Assembly: GCA_947628605.1 (NCBI GenBank)
Contig: CANRAM010000003.1
Location: 1 to 41,633 of the forward strand
DNA from: an uncultured Clostridia bacterium
GTDB lineage: Bacteria; Bacillota; Clostridia; TANB77; CAG-508
Direction: 5' to 3'
Length of the DNA stretch: 41,633 bases
Positions 11,703 through 23,000 of this stretch are shown here, piece by piece (position 1 is the first letter of the stretch; every line of letters starts with the position of its first letter). Below the pieces are notes generated by a model. The model ran no database searches and was not told where the DNA came from. It saw only the letters and a list, made by a program, of their open reading frames with translations. The translations under genes were made by a program, and so were the position numbers.

Positions 11703-12998
11703 TTAATAACTAAACCTATATGGAGATGACTTTTTCTTTTTTCCTCTAGACTTCTTTTTATATCTTTTTCCAGAATGTAAGTTACCAAGGAAAATCTTAA
11801 AAATCCATAGAGCCATAATTATTAATGCAATTTTTATAACAATAGTAGGAATAGAATTTGCTTCAATGTCTTGACCTGCAATTAAATTTGTAGTATAGTT
11901 AATACCATCAACTGTATAGGAAACTTTTCCAATAACATCACCCTTTGAAATAGGAGCATATATTTTTTCAGGTAACTCGACATCAGGAACAATTTCAGTA
12001 TCACTATCAGCTGTATTCATAAGAACTGTAATATCGTTCTCAAATAATAAATTTAAGTTCTTAGTTTCACTACTAGCATTACTTGGAGATATAACTTTAT
12101 AAACACTATTCTTTTGTTTTAGAACCTTATAAGAATAATTTTCAAAGCCATAATCAAAAAGTGAAATACAATCATTAAATTTATTAGTATTAGTATTAAC
12201 ATCATTATTAGCACCTAAAATTACACAAATAAGCTCTAAATTATCTTTTTTTGCACTAGCAACAATACAATTTTTAGCAGCATCAGTATAACCAGTTTTT
12301 ATACCAGTAGCATATTTATAAAATTGACCACTTTTATTATTAATTAACTTATTAGTATTAACAAAAGTACGATTATCCATATCATACTTATTAGTTGCAG
12401 GTAAAGTATAACTAACAGTAGAAACCAATTTCCTAAAAGTTTCGTTTTTCATAGCATATCTACCAATAAGAGCTAAATCGTATGCAGTAGAGTAATGAGA
12501 CTCGTTATGAACACCATTAGCATTAACAAAATGAGTATTTTTACACCCAATTTCATTAGCCTTTGTATTCATCATACTCGCAAAACTTTCAACAGAACCA
12601 CCAATATCCTCAGCAATAACATTAGCAGCATCATTAGCAGAAGGAATTAAAAGTACATTTAAAAGTTGTTCTATAGAAAGTTCCTCATCAACTTGTAAAT
12701 TAGCAGTAGTATAGCTATAAGGAACAGTAAAAACAGCATTATAGCTAACTTTAGCAATGTCAGTAAGATTACGATTCTCTAAAGCAAGAATAGCAGTCAT
12801 AATCTTAGTAGTACTAGCAGGAAACATTTTATCATATGCACCTTTTTCATAAAGCACCTTGCCACTATCAGCATCCATTAAAATAGCAACAGGAGCATTT
12901 ACTAAAGATTCATCATTAGAAGTTGTAGCAAAACTAGCACAACTAGGTAATAAACAAAAAGATAACAATATGAATATAAAAAGTCTTTTAAATCTCAT
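11703..12998 (-). CDS. D-alanyl-D-alanine carboxypeptidase (DacF/S11 family)
   Basis: FPASTTKIMTAILALE (SxxK), PSANDAANVIAEDIGGS (SxN), YATGIKTGYTDAA (KTG). Confidence 0.92.
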   Translation of the reverse strand: MRFKRLFIFILLSFCLLPSCASFATTSNDESLVNAPVAILMDADSGKVLYEKGAYDKMFPASTTKIMTAILALENRNLTDIAKVSYNAVFTVPYSYTTANLQVDEELSIEQLLNVLLIPSANDAANVIAEDIGGSVESFASMMNTKANEIGCKNTHFVNANGVHNESHYSTAYDLALIGRYAMKNETFRKLVSTVSYTLPATNKYDMDNRTFVNTNKLINNKSGQFYKYATGIKTGYTDAAKNCIVASAKKDNLELICVILGANNDVNTNTNKFNDCISLFDYGFENYSYKVLKQKNSVYKVISPSNASSETKNLNLLFENDITVLMNTADSDTEIVPDVELPEKIYAPISKGDVIGKVSYTVDGINYTTNLIAGQDIEANSIPTIVIKIALIIMALWIFKIFLGNLHSGKRYKKKSRGKKKKSSPYRFSY

Positions 12999-13102
12999 TT
13001 TAAACCTCACAAAAAAATCAATAATACAAATATATTATCGTAAAATTAAAAAAAAATCAATGTAAGTTACAAAAAATTCATAAAAGAAAGAAGGAAAAAA
13101 TA

Positions 13103-13782
13103 ATGAAATTTACACAAAAACAATTAATAATATTAGGATTAATAGGAGGAATAATTTTATTAGTAATAGGATATTACATATATTCTGTAACAACACAAGA
13201 AAGTTATGAACAATTCGACGAAATAAGTGAACAAGAAACACAAGAAAAGCAAGAAAATGTGGATAACGATGCCGAAGAAATTGTAGTTCACATTGCAGGT
13301 CAAGTAAAAAATTCAGGTATAATAAGAACAAAAGAAGGAGCAAGGATAGCAGATATAATAGAAAAAGCAGGAGGATTAAAAGAAAATGCAGATATTACAA
13401 ATATAAATTTAGCCTACATAGTAGAAGACGGTCAAAAAATAACTATACCTTCCAAAGAAGAAACTGAAAACGAAGAAGAAAGTAAAAAGGAAATAATACA
13501 ACAAGGAAGCAGTGGAATAACTCGGAACCGATTCGCCCATAAGTGATACCATTACAAGCACAAATAGCAATACTACAACACAAGATGTAGCCATAAATAT
13601 AAACAAAGCAACACGGAGAACAACTGCAACAGCTACAGGGAATAGGACAAGCAACAGCTGAAAAAATAATTCAATATAGGGAAGAAAACGGAAATTTTAA
13701 GCAAATAGAAGATATAAAAAACGTACCAGGAATTGGAGATGCAAAATTTGATGCAATTAAAGATAAAATAAAGGTAAAATAG
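13103..13782 (+). CDS. comEA: ComEA-like competence DNA-binding protein; two +1 frameshifts at CGG 13523-13525 and 13614-13616
   Basis: SLBB part VVHIAGQVKNSGIIRTKEGARIADIIEKAGGL; after two +1 shifts gives HhH part VAININKATGEQLQQLQGIGQATAEKIIQYREENGNFKQIEDIKNVPGIGDAKFDAIKDKIKVK*. Confidence 0.85.
13523..13525 (+). other. candidate +1 recoding site, CGG-A, comEA site 1
   Basis: gga ata act [c]gga acc gat tcg. Confidence 0.8.
13614..13616 (+). other. candidate +1 recoding site, CGG-A, comEA site 2
   Basis: aaa gca aca [c]gga gaa caa ctg. Confidence 0.8.
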
Positions 13783-13890
13783 GTTAAAATTATGTGAAAA
13801 TCTAATAAGATATAAAGCAATTTTCAAAATGCCATACAAAAACAAAAATACTTGTGATATAATACAAAATGAAAAAGGAGGATACTGAAA

Positions 13891-16045
13891 ATGAACAAAA
13901 TAATTCAAACAATAGCAGACGAATTACAAGTGAAATATTCGCAAGTAGAAAATACAGTAAAATTAATTGATGATGGAAATACAATTCCATTTATTGCACG
14001 TTATAGAAAAGAAGTAACTGGAGGACTTTCAGATGAAACATTAAGAGACCTAGGCGATAGACTTACATATTTAAGAAATTTAGAAGAAAGAAAAGAAGAA
14101 GTAAAAAAATCGATAGAATCACAAGGAAAATTAACAGAAGAACTAATTAAAGAAATAGAAAATGCAATAACATTAGCAGAAGTAGAAGATATATATAGAC
14201 CATACAAACAAAAGAAAAGAACAAGAGCAACAATAGCAAAAGAAAAAGGATTAGAACCATTAGCAATAATAATTTATACACAAGAAAACAAACAACCAAT
14301 AGAAGAAATAGCTATAAACTATATAAACGAAGAAAAAGAAGTAAAAACAACACAAGAAGCAATAAATGGAGCATTAGATATAATTGCAGAAAATATATCT
14401 GACAATGCAGACTATAGAAAATATATAAAAAGAATATGTTATAGAGAAGCACAAATTACAACTAAAGGAGCAAAACCAGAAGAAAAATCAAACTATGAAA
14501 TGTATTACGACTTTGTGGAAAACATAAACAAACTACCAAGTCATAGAATACTAGCAATAAATAGAGGAGAAAAGGAAGAATACTTAAAAGTAAAAATAGA
14601 AAAACCAGAAAATAAAATATTATTAATGCTAGAAAAAAGAATAATAAAAGGAGAAACACAATATAAAAGTTATTTAGAACAAGCAATACAAGACTCGTGG
14701 AAAAGACTAATAGAACCATCTATAGATAGAGAAATTAGAACAGACCTAACAGAAAAAGCAGAAGAACAAGCCATAAAAGTATTCGGCAAAAATGCAAAGC
14801 AACTACTATTAGGAGCACCATTAAAAGGTTTAACCGTTATAGGATTTGACCCGGCATATAGAACTGGCTGTAAAATAGCAGTAATAGATGAAACAGGAAA
14901 AGTACTAGATACAACAACGATATATCCTACAGAACCGCAAAATGATATAGAAGGAGCAACAAAAACATTATTACAACTTATTAGTAAATACAAAGTAGAT
15001 ATGATAGCAATAGGAAATGGAACAGCATCACGTGAATCAGAAATGTTTGTTTCAGACCTAATAAAAAAAGCACCTCATACAGTACACTATGCAATAGTAT
15101 CAGAAGCGGGAGCAAGCGTATACTCAGCATCAAAACTTGCAACAGAAGAATACCCAGAAATAAACGTTTCATTAAGAGGAGCAATATCCATAGCAAGACG
15201 TTTACAAGACCCACTTGCAGAATTAGTTAAAATAGACCCAAAAGCAATAGGTGTAGGTCAATATCAACACGATGTTAATCAAAAGAAATTAAGCGAAAGT
15301 TTAACAGGGGTAGTAGAAGATGCAGTAAACAAAGTAGGGGTAGATGTAAACACAGCAACACCTTCATTACTTTCATATGTTGCAGGTCTAAATTCTACAA
15401 TAAGTAAAAATATTGTAAAATACAGAGATGAAAATGGCAAACTAACATCGAGAAAACAATTGCTAAAAGTGCCAAAATTAGGAAAAGTAGCGTACGAGCA
15501 ATGTGCAGGCTTTATAAGAATATATAACCGGAGATAATCCACTAGAAACAACGGGAGTACATCCAGAAAGTTATGATAAAGCTACAACCTTATTACAAAA
15601 ATTAAATTATACAGTGCAAGATATTATAAATAAGGAAAAAATAGAAGAAATAAAAAAGCAACTTTCTAATATAAATATAAAAGAACTAGCAGAAGAATTA
15701 CAAGTTGGAGAAATGACATTACAAGATATTGTAAATGAATTAACTAAACCAGGTAGAGACCCAAGAGAAGATATGCCAAAGCCAATACTAAGAAACGATG
15801 TACTAAAAATTGAAGACCTAAAAGAAGGGATGGTATTATCTGGCACAGTAAGAAATGTAATAGACTTTGGAGCATTTGTTGATATAGGTGTAAAACACGA
15901 TGGTCTTGTACACATATCAGAATTAAGCGATAAGTTTATAAAAAGACCATCAGATGTTGTATCAGTAGGTGATATAGTAAAAGTAAAGATTATAGGAATA
16001 GATTTAGAAAGACAAAAAGTAAGTTTAAGTATGAAAGGAATATAA
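13891..16045 (+). CDS. tex: Tex family transcription accessory protein; +1 frameshift at CGG 15529-15531
   Basis: VIGFDPAYRTGCKIAVID core; after +1 shift NGDNPLETTGVHPESYDKA... and S1 domain GMVLSGTVRNVIDFGAFVDIGVKHDGLVHISELSD. Confidence 0.9.
15529..15531 (+). other. candidate +1 recoding site, CGG-A, tex
   Basis: ata tat aac [c]gga gat aat cca. Confidence 0.85.
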
Positions 16046-16052
16046 AGGTTAT

Positions 16053-16097
16053 AAAAAAGAAAAAATTTACATTTTATATGTAAACTTTTTCTTTTTT
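16053..16097. terminator. bidirectional terminator
   Basis: aaaaaagaaaaaatttacat/atgtaaactttttctttttt. Confidence 0.75.
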
Positions 16098-16126
16098 TAG
16101 TATATAGAATAATTTTTATAAAAGTC

Positions 16127-16870
16127 CTAATTTTCACTAATTGGGTCATTATCACTACTACTTGTTTCTTTTCCAGCAAGGCTTTCATAGAAACAAATTT
16201 GAGCAATAATTATATATGGAGTTAACCATAAAAAACCAATACCCAAAGTGAATGAAGCTAAAAAGACCCAACCAATAAAGGTTAAATTTAGCCAAAACAA
16301 CATACAACGATTACCACTCATTAATCTTTCACTTTCTTCAACAATTTCTTTTCCAGTCATATTAGGATTATCGTAAAGTATAAAATTAACTAACGAATAT
16401 AATAATCCCTTGCATATAGCATAAACTAAAGAAATGATATATCCAATGATAGCAATAAATCCAATAAGACTAAATCCTGAAGATGAGCTAATTGATGCAG
16501 ATATTGTTGAAAATATACCTACTACTAAAAAAACTATCATTAAACAAATAGGGATTATCATTTTTAAAATAACATGACCATAAATTCCCCATACTTTGCT
16601 AAATGAAGAAAAACCAGTACTTAAAAAATCTGTGTTGCTAACTTCTTCATTTCTTTTTAGTTTCATAAATGTTACAGTAAAACCAAAAGTTATAGGTAAA
16701 TTAATAACTGCAAAAGCTATACTACCTATTACGGGAATAAAGTTACATACTAATTCTATAACAAACATAATAAGAAGATAAATAAGTGTTAATAATGCAG
16801 CTGTTCCCCATTTTCCAATAAGGCTTTTACGAGCCTCAGTTCTAATTTCTGATGCTGTCACCAAAAACAT
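16127..16870 (-). CDS. DUF975-like membrane protein
   Basis: SEIRTEARKSLIGKWGTAALLTLIY N-terminus, multi-TM. Confidence 0.75.
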   Translation of the reverse strand: MFLVTASEIRTEARKSLIGKWGTAALLTLIYLLIMFVIELVCNFIPVIGSIAFAVINLPITFGFTVTFMKLKRNEEVSNTDFLSTGFSSFSKVWGIYGHVILKMIIPICLMIVFLVVGIFSTISASISSSSGFSLIGFIAIIGYIISLVYAICKGLLYSLVNFILYDNPNMTGKEIVEESERLMSGNRCMLFWLNLTFIGWVFLASFTLGIGFLWLTPYIIIAQICFYESLAGKETSSSDNDPISEN

Positions 16871-17012
16871 CCCCTTTCAATAAATTTCAACTTAATAGTA
16901 CATCAATCTACGTAATATGTCAATATAAGTCGAAATAAAAAATAGAAAAATTTTTATAGTTTTTATAAAAATCTTTCTATTTTAAATATATATAATTATA
17001 CAAAAAATATTA

Positions 17013-18066
17013 CTAAATATATTTAGTTTGTATTTCTTTAATTTCATCATAATTATTTTTTAAAATATCTAAAAATACATCTGCAATTTCTGGGTCAAAT
17101 TGAGTACCTTTACATCTAGTAATTTCAGAAATAACAACGTCGAGTGGCAAAGCATCTCTATAAGTACGTTTTGAGGTCATAGCATCAAATGTATCGCTAA
17201 CTGCAACAATACGAGCAAAAAATGGAATATCGTTACCTTTTAATTTGCTAGGGTAACCAGTTCCGTCATACTTTTCGTGATGATGTTTTACAATTGGAAT
17301 TAAATCCTTAAAAATAGTTGCAGTAGATAAAATATGAGCTCCAATAGTAGGATGATTTTTTATTTCAGAATATTCGTCATCAGTAAGTTTTTCTGTTTTC
17401 AATAAAATACTATCAGGTACACCTATTTTTCCAATATCGTGGAAAAGACCTCCAATTCGTAAGGTTTTTAAATCTTCCTCAGATAGTCCTAAATGTTTAC
17501 CAATAAGTACACTATATTCAGAAACACGGTCAGAATGTCCGTCTGGTGTAAGCATCTTTTGCTTCTACAGTATATCGTATTGTTTGAATACTTTCCATAT
17601 ACGAACGCTCTAGTTTGTTATATGTATCTTGTAATTCGTTATTTATCTCTTTTATAAGGTTCATTTGTGAAATAGCCTTTATGCCAGATTCAACAAGTAA
17701 AAGTAATTGGTCAAATTTATCGCTTTTTTCACAATATCCTTGAATATCAAGTCTACGAATAGTTTCAAGCGGTGGGGCTAAATCTTTATGACCGGTTAGT
17801 AATAAAATATATAATTCTTTATTAAATTTACGAATTTCTTCAACAACTTGGTCTCCGTGAATAGGAGTCATAATAAAGTCTAGTAACATTAAATCAAAGT
17901 GTTCATTTTTTACTCTTTCAATAGCTTCCATAGGGTCTGTAACGCCTGTAAATTCATAGCCAGAACGTTTCAAAAATATGGAAAGAGAGTCTATAATTCC
18001 CATTTCATCATCTACAACTATAATTTTATATCCGTTAGAAGCTTGTTCAGTAATTCCTTTTCTCAT
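17013..18066 (-). CDS. response regulator with HD-GYP domain; +1 frameshift at CGG 17541-17539
   Basis: Receiver KIIVVDDEMGIIDSL...LMLLDFIM...LLTGH; after +1 shift AYTRGHSDRVSEY...HDIGKIGVPD...HHEKYDGTGYP. Confidence 0.9.
17539..17541 (-). other. candidate +1 recoding site, CGG-A, RR/HD-GYP
   Basis: gct tac acc aga [c]gga cat tct gac. Confidence 0.85.
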
Positions 18067-18172
18067 ATTTTCACCTCTTTGTTTATTTATAGGAATATTA
18101 TATTAATAAAATGCAATAAAATCAATATATAAGTCGAAAAATTACATAAAAAGTGTATTTTTTAATAATAAT

Positions 18173-18206
18173 GCCCAAGTTAGTAATATGCTTTACTAAC
18201 TTAGGC
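18173..18206 (-). terminator. terminator/hairpin between HK and RR genes
   Basis: gcccaagttagtaa...ttactaacttaggc. Confidence 0.6.
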
Positions 18207-18213
18207 TATAATT

Positions 18214-20031
18214 TTAGGCGTTTTGTGTTAAAGGAAGAATAACATTAAATGTAGTTCCTTTTCCCACTTCCGAATCGAACGTTATATTTCCGTTGAAGTT
18301 TCCACGTATAGTTGAGTATGACATAAACATACCAAGACCAGTACCGTTTTTTCCTTTTGTAGTAATCATTTCTTTAAACAATTTATTCTTAACATCTTCA
18401 CTCATACCAGTACCATAATCTCGTACAGAAATTACAACATTATTATTATTTTTATCAATAATGAAATCAATTTTTTCATTAGTTTTTCCATTATATGATT
18501 GAATAGCGTTTGAAATCATATTATTAATAACTTGTACTAAACTATTTACGTTACCGCTTAAAATAGTTGAATTATCTATATTCAAATGTACATCCATATC
18601 GATTAAAGCATTTTTTAGTTCGTGTTTCATTAAAATATTAACACGTTTTATTAACTCATCAATAGTAAATGTATCTTGTTCATTTTCAGATAGAGTAACA
18701 GCTTGACCTTTTACGGCAGTAATAATATCAGACATATAAGCTGTATGTGTTTTTATTTTTTCTATCCATTCATTCATATCGTGAGCAATATCGTGGTGGT
18801 CTTGTTCGGTTACCTCAGGGTCACCAATAGAAGAGTCGTATTCTCTAACTAAATCAGAAAGACCTTCACTAGCACCTGAAATAGACATAATAGGAGTTTT
18901 TAGGTTGTGTGCAATACCACCAACAAGTTGCCCAAGTGATGCAAGACGTTCTTTTTCCATTAACATACTTTGGTTGTCTTTAATTGTTTGCATATCTAGT
19001 ATATGTTGAGTTATGTCTTTTAGTAGGATAAGTGTTCCTAAATATGACTTTTTCGATAGAATAGAGTTTATTTCTATATTGAAATATTTGTCTATGCTAC
19101 TAAAATGCTTTTCGAAGCGGAACGTATCTTTTGATGTTTTTACTTGGTTAAGTGTAAGCATTAATGAGTCTATGTCTATTGTGCTGTCGTTGAATTGTTG
19201 TATTAAATCTGTTATACTCATATTTCTAATACTGTTAGCTTCAAAATTAAATGTTGTTAAGAAGGTTTCATTAAAACTGATTATATTATTATTTTCGTCA
19301 ATAACAATAAAACAATCAGACATTCTATCAACTATTTTCTGTAATGCTATAGGAGTAACACTTAAAAATTTAAATCTAAAAATAGCAAAAGCATAGAAAA
19401 AAATTGCAATAGTAAAACTAATAGGAGTTAAATGGATAGACATAGGGATAATATTATATACTCCTAGAATATTTACTATAATTGGGATTAATGTACCTAT
19501 ACAAAACAAATAAGATTGTTTTGAAAAGAACCCCGAGTTTTTTATTGAATATTTAATAAGATATATTAAACTAATACCTATTAATAAATAAGTATAGAGA
19601 TTATGTACATAATTTACATATGGACCAGGTTTAGTTTCGTTATAATTAACAGAATAGGTTACATAAAACAAATGATGAAAATCATTTGTCCATAGCACAA
19701 TTAAAGAAATAATAGGAATAATAAAAAGTAATAAATATTTTTTATTAAAAGTAATTTTTGTATTTACAAATGTATAAGCAACAAAAAATATAGCAACAGG
19801 TAAAAAAACAGTACCAATATACATAAAGTATTCAAAATAAATAAGTGGTATATCGAATAATGCATTTAACCAATATTGGAGTACGAGCCATAAACAAATC
19901 CAAAGTAAAATAGTTAATACGATAATAAACATAGTTTTAGTTTGACTTTTTTGTACTTTATTTTTGATATAATTCATAAAAAGAACGATAACTAATAACA
20001 AAACTTCTAAAATTCTAATATAAATTTCCAT
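18214..20031 (-). CDS. membrane sensor histidine kinase (N-terminal multi-TM, PAS, HATPase)
   Basis: IAHNLKTPIMSISGA (H box), RDYGTGMSEDVK, GKNGTGLGMFMSY (G boxes); multi-TM N-terminus. Confidence 0.88.
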   Translation of the reverse strand: MEIYIRILEVLLLVIVLFMNYIKNKVQKSQTKTMFIIVLTILLWICLWLVLQYWLNALFDIPLIYFEYFMYIGTVFLPVAIFFVAYTFVNTKITFNKKYLLLFIIPIISLIVLWTNDFHHLFYVTYSVNYNETKPGPYVNYVHNLYTYLLIGISLIYLIKYSIKNSGFFSKQSYLFCIGTLIPIIVNILGVYNIIPMSIHLTPISFTIAIFFYAFAIFRFKFLSVTPIALQKIVDRMSDCFIVIDENNNIISFNETFLTTFNFEANSIRNMSITDLIQQFNDSTIDIDSLMLTLNQVKTSKDTFRFEKHFSSIDKYFNIEINSILSKKSYLGTLILLKDITQHILDMQTIKDNQSMLMEKERLASLGQLVGGIAHNLKTPIMSISGASEGLSDLVREYDSSIGDPEVTEQDHHDIAHDMNEWIEKIKTHTAYMSDIITAVKGQAVTLSENEQDTFTIDELIKRVNILMKHELKNALIDMDVHLNIDNSTILSGNVNSLVQVINNMISNAIQSYNGKTNEKIDFIIDKNNNNVVISVRDYGTGMSEDVKNKLFKEMITTKGKNGTGLGMFMSYSTIRGNFNGNITFDSEVGKGTTFNVILPLTQNA

Positions 20032-20043
20032 AGTAACACTCCT

Positions 20044-23000
20044 TTATTTTAAATTAGTATTAAAGTAACCAATATCTTGAAAATATTTAAAATAGTTATA
20101 TATATAATTAATATCAATGTAAGGCCATTCGAATCCAAACTTTTTTAAATATTCTTTAGAAAAATCACATTTAACTTTTACTTCCGATTCATAGACCAAA
20201 TGTTTATTAGATTTATCAAAATCATTAATAATACCTTCAATATATGTTTTTTTTGTATCGTCTAATAATAAATTATTAATTATACCGTACGAATTTATCT
20301 TCTGGAACTACTTTTATATTAATATTTAAAGTAGACATCATTTCAAATAATTTATCTAAATATAAACGTTTTTCATTCATTAAGTGTAAAACCGTATATT
20401 TTTCGTTGAAGTGTCGAGCAATTTCAATAATAGCATCGCCACAATAGTCAATAGGTGTGAATTCAGCATATAATGATAACATATAGTCTGGAATATATCC
20501 AATCTGTAAAAAGGATTTAAATCTATTCACAAAGGCATTTTCAAAATGATTTTGCTGAAATTTTCCTTCTGAAAATCTACTTGTTAAATTTCCCATACGT
20601 AATATGCAAGCTTTTAATGAATTATTATAAATAGCATCTAGTACAATTTTTTCAGCAATAAATTTAGTTTTTGCATATACACTAGCTAAATTTTGACCTA
20701 TATAAAAATCTGTTTCACAAAAATTAACATTCTTACCGAAATGATTATCAATATTTGAACCATCAGCAAAGTTATTACCAGATACACTTAGAGTAGAAAT
20801 ATGTAATAAATTTATTTTAAATTTACTAGCAAAATCTACAATATTTTTTGTACCAATTACGTTTGATTTTTCAAAATCTTCATAAATTCCATAATGCTTT
20901 ACAAGTGCAGCTGAGTGAATAATAGTATCAATAATATTACCTAATTTATTATAATTTTTTTCAGAAAGACCGAAATTATCTAAAGAGATATCTCCTTCTA
21001 TAAGTTTTATTCTATTTCCCAACAAATTATCGTATTTGTTGTCAAAATAAAAATGTAAAATATTTAATAATCTATCATATGCAGAAATATTATTTTTACT
21101 TCTAATTAAACAATATATTGTACCAGTTTCTTTTTTTAAAAAACTGTCTAATATGTGAGCACCTAAAAAACCGGTAAAACCAGTCAACATTAAATTTTTT
21201 ATAGACATATTTTTTATTTCAATAGGTTCTTTTAAACTATTATGTAATAATACTTTATTGTAATTTTCGTAATCTATATTGCAAATTTCCGTCATAAAAT
21301 CATTGGTCGACGACTTATTAATTAAATGATTAGATAATGAACGTATTGTAGGGTACTTAAAAATATCACTATAAGCAATATTAATATTTTGACTTAAGGA
21401 TTCGACTTGTATTTTCATAGCAATTAATGAATCGCCTCCTAAATCATCAAATAAGTTATCTGTGATGCTAATATCATTAATTTTTAAAACTTTATTGAAT
21501 ATTTTTAATAAAGTATGTTCATATTTATTAATTGGTAATTCAATTGTTCGAGTTTGTTTTAAAATTTTAAAATCACAAGGTAAACTTTTTTTATCAATTT
21601 TTCCATTAATATTCATTTCAAACTTTTCCATTTGCAACATATAAGTCGGTATCATATATGTTGGTAGAAAACGTTTTAAAAAATCTTTTAATTCAGTAAC
21701 ATTTATAATATTATTAGCTACATAATATGAACATATTACTTTTTCGTTATTGATAGTATTTAAAGTAGTGATGGCATATTTGATGCCAGGATAAGTTAAT
21801 ATTTTAGAATCAATTTCACTTAATTCAATTCTAAAACCACGAACTTTAACTTGATTATCGATTCTTCCAATAAATTCTATATTACCATCTGCAAGCCATT
21901 TTACTAAATCACCGGTTTTATAAATTTTTCCACTACCAAAAGGATTATCAATGAATTTTTCATTTGTTAAAGATTCGTTATTTAAATAACCTTTGGCAAC
22001 GCCATCTCCTCCAACCCAAAGTTCACCAGGAACTCCTATTGGACATAGTATACCAGAAGTATTTACTATGTAAGCAGTAGAATTCGCAATAGGTTTGCCA
22101 ATAGGAATAGTGTTATTATATTCAATTTTCTTAACATTGTAGCAAGTAGAAAAAGTTGTATTTTCAGTAGGACCATAACAATGAATAATATTAATATTTT
22201 TATTATATAAATTTAATTTATTCATATGATTTATAGATACAGCTTCACCACCTGTTAAAACATTACTAATAGTAGAAAAGATATCTATATCCAAATCTAT
22301 TAATTGGTTAAATAATTGAGTAGTTATGAATAATGAAGTAATTTTATTATTCTGTATGTAATTTTTTAGGTAAGTGGTATCAAGCAATAATTCTTTTTCT
22401 ATAATAAATAGTTCATATCCATTTAATAAGGCTCCCCAAATTTCAAAAGTACAAGCATCGAAAACAATCGAACCAGTTTGTAAGATATGCTCGTTTTTTT
22501 GATAATTAATAAAATTATTATTTTTTACTAATCTAATAATATTTTTATGAGTTACCATTACACCTTTTGGGTTCCCAGTAGAACCAGAAGTAAACATTAT
22601 ATAGGCAAGAGTATCTGGATTATAACATATATTTAAATTATCATTTTTATACTGTGAATAGAAAAAGTTATTTAATTCAACGTTAAGAACTATAGCGGTA
22701 TCGGTTGCTTTATTTATTAAATTTTGTGTAGTTAATAATATTTTAGCATTTGTGTCATTAATAATGTAATCTATTCGTTCTTTTGGATAATTAATATCTA
22801 CTGGTACAAAAGTTGCACCAATTTTTAAAACACCTAAAATAGAAACAATCATTTCAAGGGACTTATCTAAAATTAAACAAATCTTATCATTATTTTTTGC
22901 ATTGTGAGCTAAAAGTAATCGTGCAAGTTGATTAGCTTTTTCATTCAACTCTCTATAAGTTAATTGTTCATCCTCAAACACAACAGCAACTGCATTAGGT

